DNA of 40,222 nucleotides from a virus, in IMG/VR virus record IMGVR_UViG_3300033153_004578, positions 1 through 40,222 of that record; one strand, written 5' to 3'. Position numbers and translations under genes: made by a program. Shown here in pieces: positions 1-7,908 of the stretch; position 1 is the stretch's first letter, and each line of letters starts with the position of its first letter. Under the pieces are notes generated by a model. It was not told the origin of the DNA, did no database searches, and worked only from the letters and a program-made list of their open reading frames with translations.

Positions 1-72
1 ATAGACCTTATCATCGATCTCGATCTCAAGCGGCTTATAGATACTTTTTGCTGTCTTAAATTTTGCTCTCAT
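1..72 (-). CDS. Tail assembly chaperone, 5' end only (repeat of 40109-40180)
   Basis: This is the first 24 codons of the tail chaperone, starting with ATG at base 72 and cut by the window edge. The full gene is at 39615-40180. The start lies 10 bp downstream of the tube-protein stop, as in other siphovirus tail operons. Confidence 0.9.
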   Translation of the reverse strand, partial: MRAKFKTAKSIYKPLEIEIDDKVY

Positions 73-114
73 TGCGATCCCTTAGTTGACACCGATTGTC
101 CCAAATTCTCCTAC
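1..114. repeat. Terminal direct repeat, left copy (circular overlap)
   Basis: These 114 bases are identical to 40109-40222. The repeat spans the start of the tail-chaperone gene and the end of the tube-protein gene, so both genes become intact when the ends are joined. This is the usual sign of a contig assembled from a circular or circularly permuted molecule; the unique length is 40,108 bp. A true packaging repeat would more often lie outside structural genes. Confidence 0.95.
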
Positions 115-603
115 CTGGCCGCTCTCAAGGCTGACGAATACTTTGAAGACGACATTGAAAACCCTCTGTGTTGACCTGTCATACGTTAGCTCGATCGCAC
201 GATAAGGAAAGCAGTGATAGAGATGTATCCAGCCTGATTTGTCGCTTCCTGGCACGCCGTCGCACATCGGTTTGATGACAACCGCTTTTGCTCTGTCTCT
301 TACATTGCAGCCGGCCTTGTTCTTGATCGTAATCTCGTTTCCGGATATCGGCCCGTCGATTGCAACCTTGAGCTGATCAAGAGATGACCGCGCCATCGGG
401 CACGTAAGCTCTATCACCGTTCCGCCTTTCACAGAATCGACAGGTGCATCGCCGTGTGCTTCTTCCTGCACATCATTCATCGTCTCTGTAATCGAGAGTG
501 TAACAGCGCCGTAGAAAGGACTCAGCGTTAGAGGTCCGCTCTCGCCGTAACCCCAGACAATCTCAGCAGACGAAATGTCACCCATAGGTAGTTCTTGACC
601 CAT
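82..603 (-). CDS. Major tail (tube) protein
   Basis: This 173-aa protein is assigned as the tail tube subunit that polymerises around the tape measure. The assignment rests mainly on position: it follows the tail-completion gene and immediately precedes the chaperone pair and the tape-measure gene. The sequence looks beta-rich, with alternating hydrophobic residues and a middle part (GGTVIELTCPMARSSLDQLK) that resembles tube-protein sheets, but I see no unique family motif. Four cysteines are present. The last 33 bases recur at 40190-40222 through the circular overlap. An alternative is another tail-tip structural protein, which is less likely given the gene order. Confidence 0.75.
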   Translation of the reverse strand: MGQELPMGDISSAEIVWGYGESGPLTLSPFYGAVTLSITETMNDVQEEAHGDAPVDSVKGGTVIELTCPMARSSLDQLKVAIDGPISGNEITIKNKAGCNVRDRAKAVVIKPMCDGVPGSDKSGWIHLYHCFPYRAIELTYDRSTQRVFNVVFKVFVSLESGQVGEFGTIGVN

Positions 604-633
604 TTTATACCTCCATTTATTTTAGAGGCCCAA

Positions 634-957
634 TTACGGAGCCTCTTTGAATAGCCAGACATAGTTTGTCGAAAATTCAAACCTGCCTTTCTCATCCTGC
701 CCGATATAGGCAGGAGCGGCTATTGCGTCTATTATTTCATTCTTGTAATTAGCGCCGCTTTCAATCGGCAGCGCATCACAGCACTTACCGTGAATTGCCC
801 GGAAAACAGCATAAGCATCGTCGCGCGCCTCATGGTAATCATAGCTCCTTGTCAACACCTGTGCATGGAGATCGACGCGGTCCGGCAGGTCCGGATGCAC
901 CTCTTCAATGCAATTGCCGACCTCAACCAGCATTAGCTCGTTTGGCGCAGCGCTCAT
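634..957 (-). CDS. Tail terminator / minor capsid-like tail completion protein
   Basis: This 107-aa protein probably caps the tail tube or joins it to the head. The C-terminal part, with ARDDAYAVFRAIHG followed by IGQDEKGRFEFSTNYV, resembles small tail-terminator proteins of Gram-positive and environmental siphoviruses (the minor-capsid group that precedes the tube gene). It overlaps the stop of the upstream head-tail gene by 4 bp (ATGA-type coupling) and is 30 bp before the tube gene. The family-level call is inference from pattern and position. Confidence 0.6.
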   Translation of the reverse strand: MSAAPNELMLVEVGNCIEEVHPDLPDRVDLHAQVLTRSYDYHEARDDAYAVFRAIHGKCCDALPIESGANYKNEIIDAIAAPAYIGQDEKGRFEFSTNYVWLFKEAP

Positions 958-1352
958 TTCAGAAGCCTCTCAAGATGAAGCGCTGCTATTTTCACGTATT
1001 TTTCTTTATACTGCATCATTTTCGTCTCCAGGAATTTCGGCCCTGATCCCGGAAGATTGTAAGACGACTGCTGGCCTTTCTCTTTTTCGTGCTGGTATGC
1101 CGCATAAATAATATTATAACCCTGTTCTGAGTATATCTCATTTTTCGTCTCTTTTACGTTCACGATTTTCGCACCCCGAAGATCGCCTTTGAGAAACGGA
1201 GTCTTCGGCTCTTTCTTGTCTGCATCATGCAGCATTTCGGATGCCGCCTTGAACAGCCCTTTTTTTATCTCTTCCGGTGCGGATTTTTCTATCAGCTTTT
1301 TCAAGTCCTTATCGAAAGCTTTAAAATCCATAGTAAAAGGCTTGCTACTCAC
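954..1352 (-). CDS. HK97 gp10-like head-tail joining protein (probable)
   Basis: This 132-aa protein has an N-terminal amphipathic helix (DFKAFDKDLKKLIEKSAPEE), then a region with a conserved-looking PFLKGDLRGA and a final helical stretch. That layout is typical of the HK97 gp10 / tail-component family, in which the 'GxLr.S' core follows two helices. It overlaps both neighbours by 4 bp. The order closure protein, gp10-like, terminator, tube is the standard siphovirus neck order and supports the call. Confidence 0.6.
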   Translation of the reverse strand: MSSKPFTMDFKAFDKDLKKLIEKSAPEEIKKGLFKAASEMLHDADKKEPKTPFLKGDLRGAKIVNVKETKNEIYSEQGYNIIYAAYQHEKEKGQQSSYNLPGSGPKFLETKMMQYKEKYVKIAALHLERLLK

Positions 1353-1657
1353 GCTATAAATACCTCCTGATGATTTACGCTGAAATCTTTTGCCTCAACC
1401 ATATTTATCACACTGTGCCGCACATCGTCAATTTTGATGTAGTCTTTATGTGTGATTTTTCGCGGATGGTTGATGTATATCGTTGCAGATGATACCGTCT
1501 CTTCGCCTGCGATGTCTCTTACAAGTCTTGTTTTCCAATCGATATAGCCTTTGGTTTTAACGGACTTGTATGTCAGCTGGTTATACTTGTTCCGGCCGGA
1601 ATAGAAAAGAATCTCCAGGTCGTCTATCTCGTAAACTTCTAACATTGTAAATGCCAT
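1349..1657 (-). CDS. Head closure / minor capsid-like protein
   Basis: This is a 102-aa protein at the position of a head-closure (stopper) protein, directly after the MuF-like gene. It appears beta-rich; the internal YKSVKTKGYIDWKTRLVRD and NHPRKITHKDYIKIDD fit the small beta-barrel of minor-capsid or stopper proteins. The alternative start ATGCTAGAAG lies 5 codons inside. The stop overlaps the next gene by 4 bp. The call rests on position plus fold guess. Confidence 0.5.
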   Translation of the reverse strand: MAFTMLEVYEIDDLEILFYSGRNKYNQLTYKSVKTKGYIDWKTRLVRDIAGEETVSSATIYINHPRKITHKDYIKIDDVRHSVINMVEAKDFSVNHQEVFIA

Positions 1658-1658
1658 G

Positions 1659-2537
1659 TTAACCTCTCAGCGATATTGCCTCTTCTGATGTCGGGAAAAT
1701 ACTATGCTCGCAGTTCGGATGCCAGGGAGGATAGTCCGAAAGCACGTCATAACCAGGAGTTTTCCCGAAAAGGCTGTAAACATTGCCCTCATATTCAAGA
1801 CAGATATCATCGAATTCTGAGTTATGATCTGATACCTCAACCAGGTCGTTATCGTACTGTTTCGCAAGGTTGACGGTTGCCTGTGATTGCACTTTCCGGA
1901 GCCTTGTCCGGCCTACAAGCTCGGCATAATTTTTCAGATTATAGTTGCGTCCGTTGATGTTGATGAAATTGCCATCGCCCATGATCTTTGCAAAATGCGA
2001 CAGCACAGCTTTTTTTGCAGCAGTCCTTGTCTCGCCGGCAGCTATTAGCTCGTCCATAAGATTTGATACCACAACCTCATCCCGCATATCCCATGCCTGG
2101 AACTGCTCCATCTTCTCAGATGCGGCGCGTACCATGAAAAGTAATGCGTTGACATTCTCGATTATCGAATCATTGGCTTTTACAAGTATATCAAAAGTAT
2201 CGTCCCTGTATGTATCAATTGTTTTTTTATGAACGTTTTTGTCAAACTCCGGATTAGGCTCAAGTCCTAAAACCTGCATCCTGACTATGCCTATTTTCAT
2301 CGCCTCCTTGTATGCATCGCGCAGAGCTTTCCTTGTCCAGCCGGAGGCAAAAACATTGAGCCTGTGGACAAGCGCTTCAACTTTCTGCCTGACGCGCATC
2401 GCGCCGGCTTCGGAATAACCGTCAGACAGCAGTCCCATAACAACGGATTTAATCTGCCTTGAAATGTTGTCATAGAATTTCGTTATCAATGACAGGTCTT
2501 TTCTCTCCGGTATAAGCCCGACAGACCGTTTTGCCAT
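1659..2537 (-). CDS. MuF-like head morphogenesis protein (minor capsid protein 2 type)
   Basis: This 292-aa protein is mostly helical in residues 1-200. It ends in the diagnostic C-terminal block of MuF/minor-capsid-2 proteins: a DDICLEYEGNVYSLFG segment followed by PPWHPNCEHSIFPTS, where Cys and His residues are conserved in the family. These proteins sit at the portal vertex inside the head and can enter the host with the DNA. Unusually, the gene is far from the portal gene (about 11 kb away) because the glycan cassette and capsid genes lie between. It starts 1 bp inside the upstream connector stop. Confidence 0.8.
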   Translation of the reverse strand: MAKRSVGLIPERKDLSLITKFYDNISRQIKSVVMGLLSDGYSEAGAMRVRQKVEALVHRLNVFASGWTRKALRDAYKEAMKIGIVRMQVLGLEPNPEFDKNVHKKTIDTYRDDTFDILVKANDSIIENVNALLFMVRAASEKMEQFQAWDMRDEVVVSNLMDELIAAGETRTAAKKAVLSHFAKIMGDGNFININGRNYNLKNYAELVGRTRLRKVQSQATVNLAKQYDNDLVEVSDHNSEFDDICLEYEGNVYSLFGKTPGYDVLSDYPPWHPNCEHSIFPTSEEAISLRG

Positions 2538-3034
2538 TATACCCCCTCGTCCTCACCGCAAGTTATAACATCTGTCTCATCAACACACTCATCCTCATCC
2601 CTGTCAATATCGGTAATCATGAAATGCTTGGCTTTTATCCACGGCTTAAGAAGCGCAAGTACGAATGGTGGAATCGGCAGGCTCATCAGCATGTCCGCAT
2701 AATAATCCTCTTTGATGATCCCTGCTTTTATTACCGCCTGCGCCTGGATACCTTTCCGCCTGTCCTCATCTCTCAGGTGACAGCAGAGATAATAAGCCAT
2801 CTCACACTGCGCTTTTGTAAGGATAACAAGCTCAGATGCGCTTGCCTCGGCATATGTCGGCAGGCTGAAACGCGGATCGTAATAGAGCCTGTTGTATGCG
2901 TTTAGGAGTACTTTCGCCTGGAGTATCGAACCTGCAGACTCGGCACCTATCACATCCCAGCAGTCGGTCCTTAGCCTTTCTGTATCAAAATATGTCTGTG
3001 CTGCCGCCTGATTTACGAGCCATCCAATAGCCAT
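2537..3034 (-). CDS. Head-tail connector (adaptor) protein
   Basis: This 165-aa, largely helical protein follows the glycan cassette and precedes the MuF-like gene. Features include two helices rich in aromatic and Ala residues (AKVLLNAYNRLYYDPRF and KAQCEMAYYLCCHL) and an acidic C-terminus. The size, helix content and location match connector proteins that bind the portal base, but no diagnostic motif is visible. A less likely option is a scaffold-like or unknown head protein. Confidence 0.5.
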   Translation of the reverse strand: MAIGWLVNQAAAQTYFDTERLRTDCWDVIGAESAGSILQAKVLLNAYNRLYYDPRFSLPTYAEASASELVILTKAQCEMAYYLCCHLRDEDRRKGIQAQAVIKAGIIKEDYYADMLMSLPIPPFVLALLKPWIKAKHFMITDIDRDEDECVDETDVITCGEDEGV

Positions 3035-3035
3035 T

Positions 3036-3527
3036 TTATCCCCCTTTTCTCCAGAGCATTGTTATCCACTTATCCGTAAAAGTTATTGATGGATATTTCA
3101 GCGCTCTCATTACTTTTATGATTTTATCATATTTTGCGCGCTCCGCATTGTCAAGAATTAGATACCCTCCGGCTTTTAGATTGCGCAAAATGCTCATAGC
3201 AGTTTTTACCCGGCCGCGCCCGTCAATGAGAATCACATCAAATAATCCTTCGATCGTAAGTCCTTTTTTCGGATACTCCGGCTCATGCCTGAGATCAACG
3301 TTTTTAATCCCATGATATTCAAGCGTTTCTTTAACATTGTCATACCAGGATTTGTTATGCTCAAATGAGAGCACGTGTTTTGCTCTTTTGGCAAACCATA
3401 CAGTTGAAGCGCCGGCGCCAGCCTCTAAAACACTGGAATCAGAAGTCAAGACCGCCTCCAGGAATATAACAGAATTTGGAACGAGCCACGGTTTGCTTTT
3501 TTCTATTATCAACTCATCTCCTTCCAT
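3036..3527 (-). CDS. Class I SAM-dependent methyltransferase
   Basis: This 163-aa protein has SAM motif I at SVLEAGAGASTVWFA (residues about 32-46), an acidic residue at the end of strand 2 (FEHN), motif II/III at LFDVILIDGRGR and a later GGYLILDN strand. This is a complete small Rossmann methyltransferase without an added substrate domain. The start is inside the preceding methyltransferase-like gene (19-bp overlap). It is the last gene of the glycan cassette, so sugar O-methylation is a reasonable guess; the substrate cannot be read from the sequence. Confidence 0.85.
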   Translation of the reverse strand: MEGDELIIEKSKPWLVPNSVIFLEAVLTSDSSVLEAGAGASTVWFAKRAKHVLSFEHNKSWYDNVKETLEYHGIKNVDLRHEPEYPKKGLTIEGLFDVILIDGRGRVKTAMSILRNLKAGGYLILDNAERAKYDKIIKVMRALKYPSITFTDKWITMLWRKGG

Positions 3528-4075
3528 GCAACCATATTTGATCCTCTCGGCTTATCTTTTCTTATGCAGTCAACTTTATAACCGAATCTTTTAAAATCTT
3601 TCACATTCAAATAACTGCGATGCCTTTCGTATGGATTCCCGTCAACCTCTTTTTGCACATACCGTCCGATAGGAGCCGCCATGATCACGTAATGTGCTGC
3701 CAGAGATTCAAGCTTCTTGATAAGTTTCGGCAGCTTTTTCCTTTCCACATGCTCCGGCCCATGCCAGAACATGACAACGCCATAGCTGTCAAGCATCCCT
3801 TCTATACCATTATTCATGATATCAGCATGAATGATGTTCCTGAAAATCCCGTACTGCGCGTTAAGCTCTTCAAGCCCTTTAACATTAGACTCCCAAGCCT
3901 CCAAAACATCGATCTTGTAATTCCAGCCATAAAACAGATCAATCATCTCAAGCCTGTTTTTGTTGGCCCCGATATAAAGCAGTGTCTCATAATTTTTAAG
4001 CCCTTTGATATTCCTGGTTATCTGCTTTTTTCTTCTCTTCGCTCGCACCCGCCAATAAGTCCAAAAGTCTGTCAT
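3509..4075 (-). CDS. Second SAM methyltransferase-like protein
   Basis: This 188-aa protein shows a divergent Rossmann pattern: TLLYIGANKNRLEMIDLF in place of the classical glycine-rich motif I, an acidic strand-2 position in VLEAWESN, then YGVVMFWHGPEHVERKKLPK and a late strand HYVIMAAPIG. The 'GPEHVE' segment is like the post-motif region of methyltransferases that modify sugars and nucleotide-linked substrates. Motif I is weak, so SAM binding is probable but not certain. It starts with a single-base overlap with the glycosyltransferase upstream. Confidence 0.6.
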   Translation of the reverse strand: MTDFWTYWRVRAKRRKKQITRNIKGLKNYETLLYIGANKNRLEMIDLFYGWNYKIDVLEAWESNVKGLEELNAQYGIFRNIIHADIMNNGIEGMLDSYGVVMFWHGPEHVERKKLPKLIKKLESLAAHYVIMAAPIGRYVQKEVDGNPYERHRSYLNVKDFKRFGYKVDCIRKDKPRGSNMVAWKEMS

Positions 4076-4845
4076 CAGTTATCTCCTCCAGGCACCTGCT
4101 CTTTCCGTATCCCATAGTCTTTCAAGATGCCGATAATCTTGCTTCTATCAGTTATGAAATTATTCCGTTTCGCTTTCTCTTCTAAAAAATACCGCCTGCT
4201 TGCCGGGTCTTTTCCGATACGATTCCAGGTCACATTGTCCCGGTGCCGGATGATGCAGACTTTTCTCGGACTCAGCCGCTGCTGCGGATTCCTGTATGCT
4301 CCGAATTGTTCTCTGCATAACCGCTGCCAGTTCTTATACTGCGACCTCGGCCAGCAGTGAGTCGTAAACGGGGAAACGATTATCCTGATATCCGATACGA
4401 AATTATGCAGGATATTCCACTGTATGAGATCGCGGAACCCCATCGTCGTTTTGCGATCTGTCATGATAGTCCTGTCTCTAACCTCAAGCATCGCGTCTTT
4501 GTGAAAGCAGTCGTCAGAGTCTATCCGCGTTAGAGACAGCCACTGGCTTTGAAGCTCCTCTATCCGGCTTTTTCCGTAATCATAGACAACCTCAACCCTA
4601 TCTCCAAAATCATAGCTTGACGTTATGTTTCTATGCGCCTGGCCGCAGTAGAGCCACACTCTGAAATCATCAAACGATTGGCTTAGAAGGCTTTGCAGTG
4701 TAAACTGCTTGAATATCCTGCATCTCCGTTTGACCCATTTCTCAGAGCGGATCTTTACGGCAAACCGTTTCTTAGAGACTCCGAGAAACCGCTCGGCATC
4801 GAGCCAGGAGACAACAACGAATTGGATCTTTTTATTATTTGTCAT
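4075..4845 (-). CDS. Putative rhamnosyltransferase-family glycosyltransferase
   Basis: This protein of about 256 aa resembles the putative rhamnosyl transferase family (PF11316). It has an RFAVKIRSEKW start region, RCRIFKQFTLQSLLSQSFDDF, and a metal- and nucleotide-binding TRIDSDDCFHKDAM motif near residue 110. The ORF could start at 4857, but the ATG at 4845 is preferred: it overlaps the stop of the 52-aa gene upstream and has an AGGA about 12 bases away. It belongs to the cassette that appears to build a modified glycan; the donor sugar is not determinable here. Confidence 0.75.
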   Translation of the reverse strand: MTNNKKIQFVVVSWLDAERFLGVSKKRFAVKIRSEKWVKRRCRIFKQFTLQSLLSQSFDDFRVWLYCGQAHRNITSSYDFGDRVEVVYDYGKSRIEELQSQWLSLTRIDSDDCFHKDAMLEVRDRTIMTDRKTTMGFRDLIQWNILHNFVSDIRIIVSPFTTHCWPRSQYKNWQRLCREQFGAYRNPQQRLSPRKVCIIRHRDNVTWNRIGKDPASRRYFLEEKAKRNNFITDRSKIIGILKDYGIRKEQVPGGDN

Positions 4846-4993
4846 AATAAATATCATATCCTAACTTATCAAAATGGAGGATGATGATTTGCCTCAATCT
4901 GATTTTTTCCTGTTTATGATTAAGGTCAAATTCCTTTTCAATTTTTCTTGCTAGTTCCTGCAGAACAGTCATTGAGATTCTCTTATTTTTCAT
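4835..4993 (-). CDS. Small basic hypothetical protein (52 aa)
   Basis: This short ORF codes for a helical, basic 52-aa peptide beginning MKNKRISMTVLQELARK. It has a strong GGAGGG ribosome site just upstream. Its ATG overlaps the sulfotransferase stop (ATGA) and its stop overlaps the next glycosyltransferase start, so it fills the gap in the operon exactly. I do not recognise the family; a small DNA-binding or adaptor peptide is possible. Confidence 0.6.
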   Translation of the reverse strand: MKNKRISMTVLQELARKIEKEFDLNHKQEKIRLRQIIILHFDKLGYDIYYDK

Positions 4994-5643
4994 GCCCCCT
5001 CCCTATGATGCCAAAGTCTATCATCAATAAACTTTATCAGCTTGGATGGATTCTTTGGAAACTCCAAGTCCAAAATAGAACAAAGATAGCAAAGCTTTAC
5101 TTTCCACCCAGGCTTAAAAAAGTCGTGAAAATAGACATCGGTTGTCCAGACCCCTGTGCTTTTTATGGCTTTTTCTGCTCTTAATATATACGTTTCTGCC
5201 AGCTTTTTACCTTTATCCAAAGGTATGTTATTCCTTTTTTTCAAACTGGCAGCAATCTCAGAGACCGGCCTGCGCACATAAACGACCTTCACGGGCTCAG
5301 GCTCTGTGATGTGATGCCAGAAAGGAAACGTAAGGCACAGCCTGGGGTCTTTAAAACCGCAGTTCCTGTCTTCCGGAAAGCCGGAAAGAAACAATTTCGC
5401 CCTATCTATTATATGCTGTTTATATACGAGCTTCTCCGGCGGCCTTTTCCAGTCGCCTAAATTTGAAAACAATATCTGGTTATTTATCCTGATAAACTCC
5501 CGGTTCTCGAAATGGCCTTTTGGATTATCCCTTGCACCCATCAGCAAGTTATTGCCAAGATAGAGGCCGCATTTGTGGAGCAGCCCGGTAACAAGGCTTG
5601 TGCCTGATCTGTGCATCCCGATTATGAATATCTTCACAGCCAA
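4990..5643 (-). CDS. Sulfotransferase (PAPS-dependent), copy 1
   Basis: This 217-aa enzyme is predicted to transfer sulfate from PAPS to a hydroxyl, probably of a sugar. The 5'-phosphosulfate-binding loop is at residues 8-18 (IGMHRSGTSLV) and the 3'-phosphate-binding region is at VVYVRRPVSEIAAS (about residues 119-132), with the Arg and Ser of the family. KDPRLC between them matches the sulfotransferase-3 type. It overlaps the second sulfotransferase by 10 bp and is followed by the 52-aa ORF. Sulfotransferases are uncommon in phages. Confidence 0.88.
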   Translation of the reverse strand: MAVKIFIIGMHRSGTSLVTGLLHKCGLYLGNNLLMGARDNPKGHFENREFIRINNQILFSNLGDWKRPPEKLVYKQHIIDRAKLFLSGFPEDRNCGFKDPRLCLTFPFWHHITEPEPVKVVYVRRPVSEIAASLKKRNNIPLDKGKKLAETYILRAEKAIKSTGVWTTDVYFHDFFKPGWKVKLCYLCSILDLEFPKNPSKLIKFIDDRLWHHREGA

Positions 5644-6359
5644 TCCTCAAACTCTTTACCAAGATACGTAAACAACCTCTCATTATAAGGCTTGTAATAT
5701 TCCGAAAGCCAGTTTTTGATATGCTTTGGAACAGCAGGATACTTGCTTTTTTTATACTGGTTACTCTTTTTAGGATCAAAGTATACAGGATTTGTTATGT
5801 ATATCATCTGTATTTTGAGCCATTTATGGATTTCTAAAATCACGTTTGTAATATCTGCGTAAAAATCCTCAGACTTAATGATAAGAAATTGCTTTTTTTC
5901 AAAATTATCATGCCAGTGTTTAAGCTGCTCAAGATACAATCCCTTTTTCACCCAGTCGGTTTCAGCGTCCATCAAAGCGTCCGGATGGAGCCGGTGCTTC
6001 TCCCGCCAGTGATAAAAATGGCTCCAGGCTCTTTTAACAGGATCACGCAGCATTACGATAAACTTTAAGCGCCTCCAGTTCGGGAGCGATTCTTTTATTT
6101 TCCATGGTACTTCCTTGACATAGAGGTAATTCGGCGTTGTCTCGAATTTCAAGACTCCTTTAGTATTAGGCCAGAGGCCAAGATACCACGACAATCCCCG
6201 ATTATATTTGGAGCGCTTATCGAAAAAGTGCGCTTCTTTATTATTGCCACCAAGAAGCTTTGGCCCACAAAGATCAGGATGTGTTTCAAGGTTCCGGTGA
6301 AGCGTTGATGTGCCTGACCTTGCAGCACCGATAATAAGAAAATCAGGATATTCGCTCAT
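5634..6359 (-). CDS. Sulfotransferase (PAPS-dependent), copy 2
   Basis: This protein of about 241 aa has the same two cofactor motifs in different surroundings: a PSB loop at PDFLIIGAARSGTSTLHRNL near the N-terminus and a 3'-phosphate site at LKFIVMLRDPVKRAWSHFYH. The layout, including the HFFD segment after the loop, is like carbohydrate (heparan-type) sulfotransferases. The reading frame is open to 6407, but ATGs at 6362/6359 overlap the upstream stop and have a GGAG 5-8 bases away. It is not a recent duplicate of copy 1, because the sequences differ strongly outside the motifs; two acceptor sites are likely. Confidence 0.88.
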   Translation of the reverse strand: MSEYPDFLIIGAARSGTSTLHRNLETHPDLCGPKLLGGNNKEAHFFDKRSKYNRGLSWYLGLWPNTKGVLKFETTPNYLYVKEVPWKIKESLPNWRRLKFIVMLRDPVKRAWSHFYHWREKHRLHPDALMDAETDWVKKGLYLEQLKHWHDNFEKKQFLIIKSEDFYADITNVILEIHKWLKIQMIYITNPVYFDPKKSNQYKKSKYPAVPKHIKNWLSEYYKPYNERLFTYLGKEFEDWL

Positions 6360-7006
6360 CATGAATACTCCGGCCAGAACCGCTGCGCTGATTTTCTCGG
6401 CCTCCATATCCGCCTGTCAGACTCAAGCGTCTTTTGTGCGACAGCCTTGCATCTGTCCCGTATCCTTGCGTGATCAACCTTGCACTTCTTGCAGAGAAAG
6501 AACCTGTTAATGTGTTTTGCATAATGCCATAACTCCGAGTCGCCGCAGAAATGAACATAAGCAGGATTGAAAACTTGCCTATCCGGGAACCTCGAAACCC
6601 ACTGCCTGCCAAACATGCCAAACGCTGCAGGACAGAAATGGTTAAGGTTCTGCTGGAATCCGATAACGCCATCGCCGCAGAACAGCTTATCGAGCATTTT
6701 AACGGCATGTTCGATCGTTTGCTTATGAAAATAGATATCGTCTGCGCCGTAGATATATGTCTCATAATCGGTTGCTGCCAAAACCCTGTTTAGGCTTTTC
6801 GGCCAGCCCAGCCTTTTCTCGTTGAATAATATTTTGACCTTATTATTTTTAGCATAGACTTCCTCTAGCCGCTCATAATATTGCTTGTTGACATCAACAA
6901 TAATGGTTATTCTTGTCTTTTTATGGGAGCTTGCAAACACAGAGTCAACCGTCCTCTGGATGAGCCGCATCCTGTCGAATGTCGGTATAATAACATTAAT
7001 GCTCAT
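6359..7006 (-). CDS. Family 2-type (GT-A) glycosyltransferase
   Basis: This 215-aa protein has a typical GT-2 start, MSINVIIPTFDRMRLIQRTV. An aspartate-containing strand follows (TIIVDVN), and a DxD-like YIYGADDIYFHKQTIE lies near residue 95. The frame opens at 7036, but the ATG at 7006 overlaps the upstream stop as ATGA and begins the domain precisely. The C-terminus contains a CGDSELWHYA segment, a CxxC pair (FLCKKCKVDHA) and a basic tail. It is predicted to add a sugar in the cassette's glycan; donor and acceptor are unknown. Confidence 0.85.
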   Translation of the reverse strand: MSINVIIPTFDRMRLIQRTVDSVFASSHKKTRITIIVDVNKQYYERLEEVYAKNNKVKILFNEKRLGWPKSLNRVLAATDYETYIYGADDIYFHKQTIEHAVKMLDKLFCGDGVIGFQQNLNHFCPAAFGMFGRQWVSRFPDRQVFNPAYVHFCGDSELWHYAKHINRFFLCKKCKVDHARIRDRCKAVAQKTLESDRRIWRPRKSAQRFWPEYS

Positions 7007-7908
7007 CGTGTAATCCTCTCGTGTATAATCTTGCAAATATATCCTGCATTGGCCTCAGGAGCCAAATACTCATCAAAATACACTCTGCCTTTTCTTGCAA
7101 CCGCCTCCCGTTCGGCATCGTGGCGGATGTAGTAATTGACGACATCTACAAAATCCGACATATCACGCTTGAACTCAATCCAGCAGCCGTCCGGATCGCC
7201 AGGCAGTACAGCGTCCGGCTTAACCGTCAGCACCGCAGCGCCCATGCCCCAGAGTTCCACATGCCGGAATGAGCAGTATGGAAGCTGCCGGCCTCCAGGG
7301 AGCGCAAGGTTTAGCCTGGTTTTTGTCTGAAAAGTCAGGTGATTAATATACGGAAGTCTCCCCATTTTGAGTTTTTCCGGCACTGTTGTATGATGCTTGA
7401 ACGGCATAAGCCCTGCATAGGAGTCCCATTTTTGAGCAAGTGCGGCTTTAACGCACCGCATCCTTAAACCGTTGTCGTCGTGCCAGCCGAGAAAGAGAAA
7501 ATCAAAATCATATTTTCTTTTATCTTTGATGATTCTCAGAGCATCCAGATGCTGCAAAAATAACTCATGATCAGACGGCGAATTCGGAGCAACGAAAAGC
7601 CTGGAAAACTTGTGCCTGTCTTTTAAGTGCAGGTGCGTTTTGAAATAGAAGCGTCCCGGAGCCATGAGGTTTCTGAAAAACATCCTTGGAACAGTGTTGA
7701 TGTCGTACAGGATTAGAGGCTTTTTTGTGCCGTACTGGAATTCTATTGGATAGACATACGGCCCTCTGGCGTTTGATCTCGGCTTGAGCTTTTTTATCCA
7801 GTGCTTTGATTTTACGATTTCAATCCCCATCCGCCTCAAGCCTTCAAGCAGGTAAAGAGTCTTTGGCCTCTCTTTTGTGTCCGGCCATATAACCCTGTCT
7901 GGTTTCAT
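7003..7908 (-). CDS. GT-B glycosyltransferase (group 1-like)
   Basis: This 301-aa protein has its informative part at the C-terminus. RLNLALPGGRQLPYCSFRHV and ELWGMGAAVLTVKPD form the donor-binding block seen in glycosyl transferase group 1-like (GT4-type) proteins. A helix follows with D-x-V-x-Y-Y-I and a run ending in YFDEYLAP. The N-terminal Rossmann half is less clear (IWPDTKERPKTLYLLEGLRR). It overlaps both neighbours by 4 bp. Confidence 0.75.
   Translation of the reverse strand: MKPDRVIWPDTKERPKTLYLLEGLRRMGIEIVKSKHWIKKLKPRSNARGPYVYPIEFQYGTKKPLILYDINTVPRMFFRNLMAPGRFYFKTHLHLKDRHKFSRLFVAPNSPSDHELFLQHLDALRIIKDKRKYDFDFLFLGWHDDNGLRMRCVKAALAQKWDSYAGLMPFKHHTTVPEKLKMGRLPYINHLTFQTKTRLNLALPGGRQLPYCSFRHVELWGMGAAVLTVKPDAVLPGDPDGCWIEFKRDMSDFVDVVNYYIRHDAEREAVARKGRVYFDEYLAPEANAGYICKIIHERITR

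Noticed and set aside
1-114. Terminal repeats as attachment sites or transposon ends
   Set aside because: The repeats lie within tail genes, no integrase is present, and joining the ends restores the genes, so they are an assembly overlap of a circular map.
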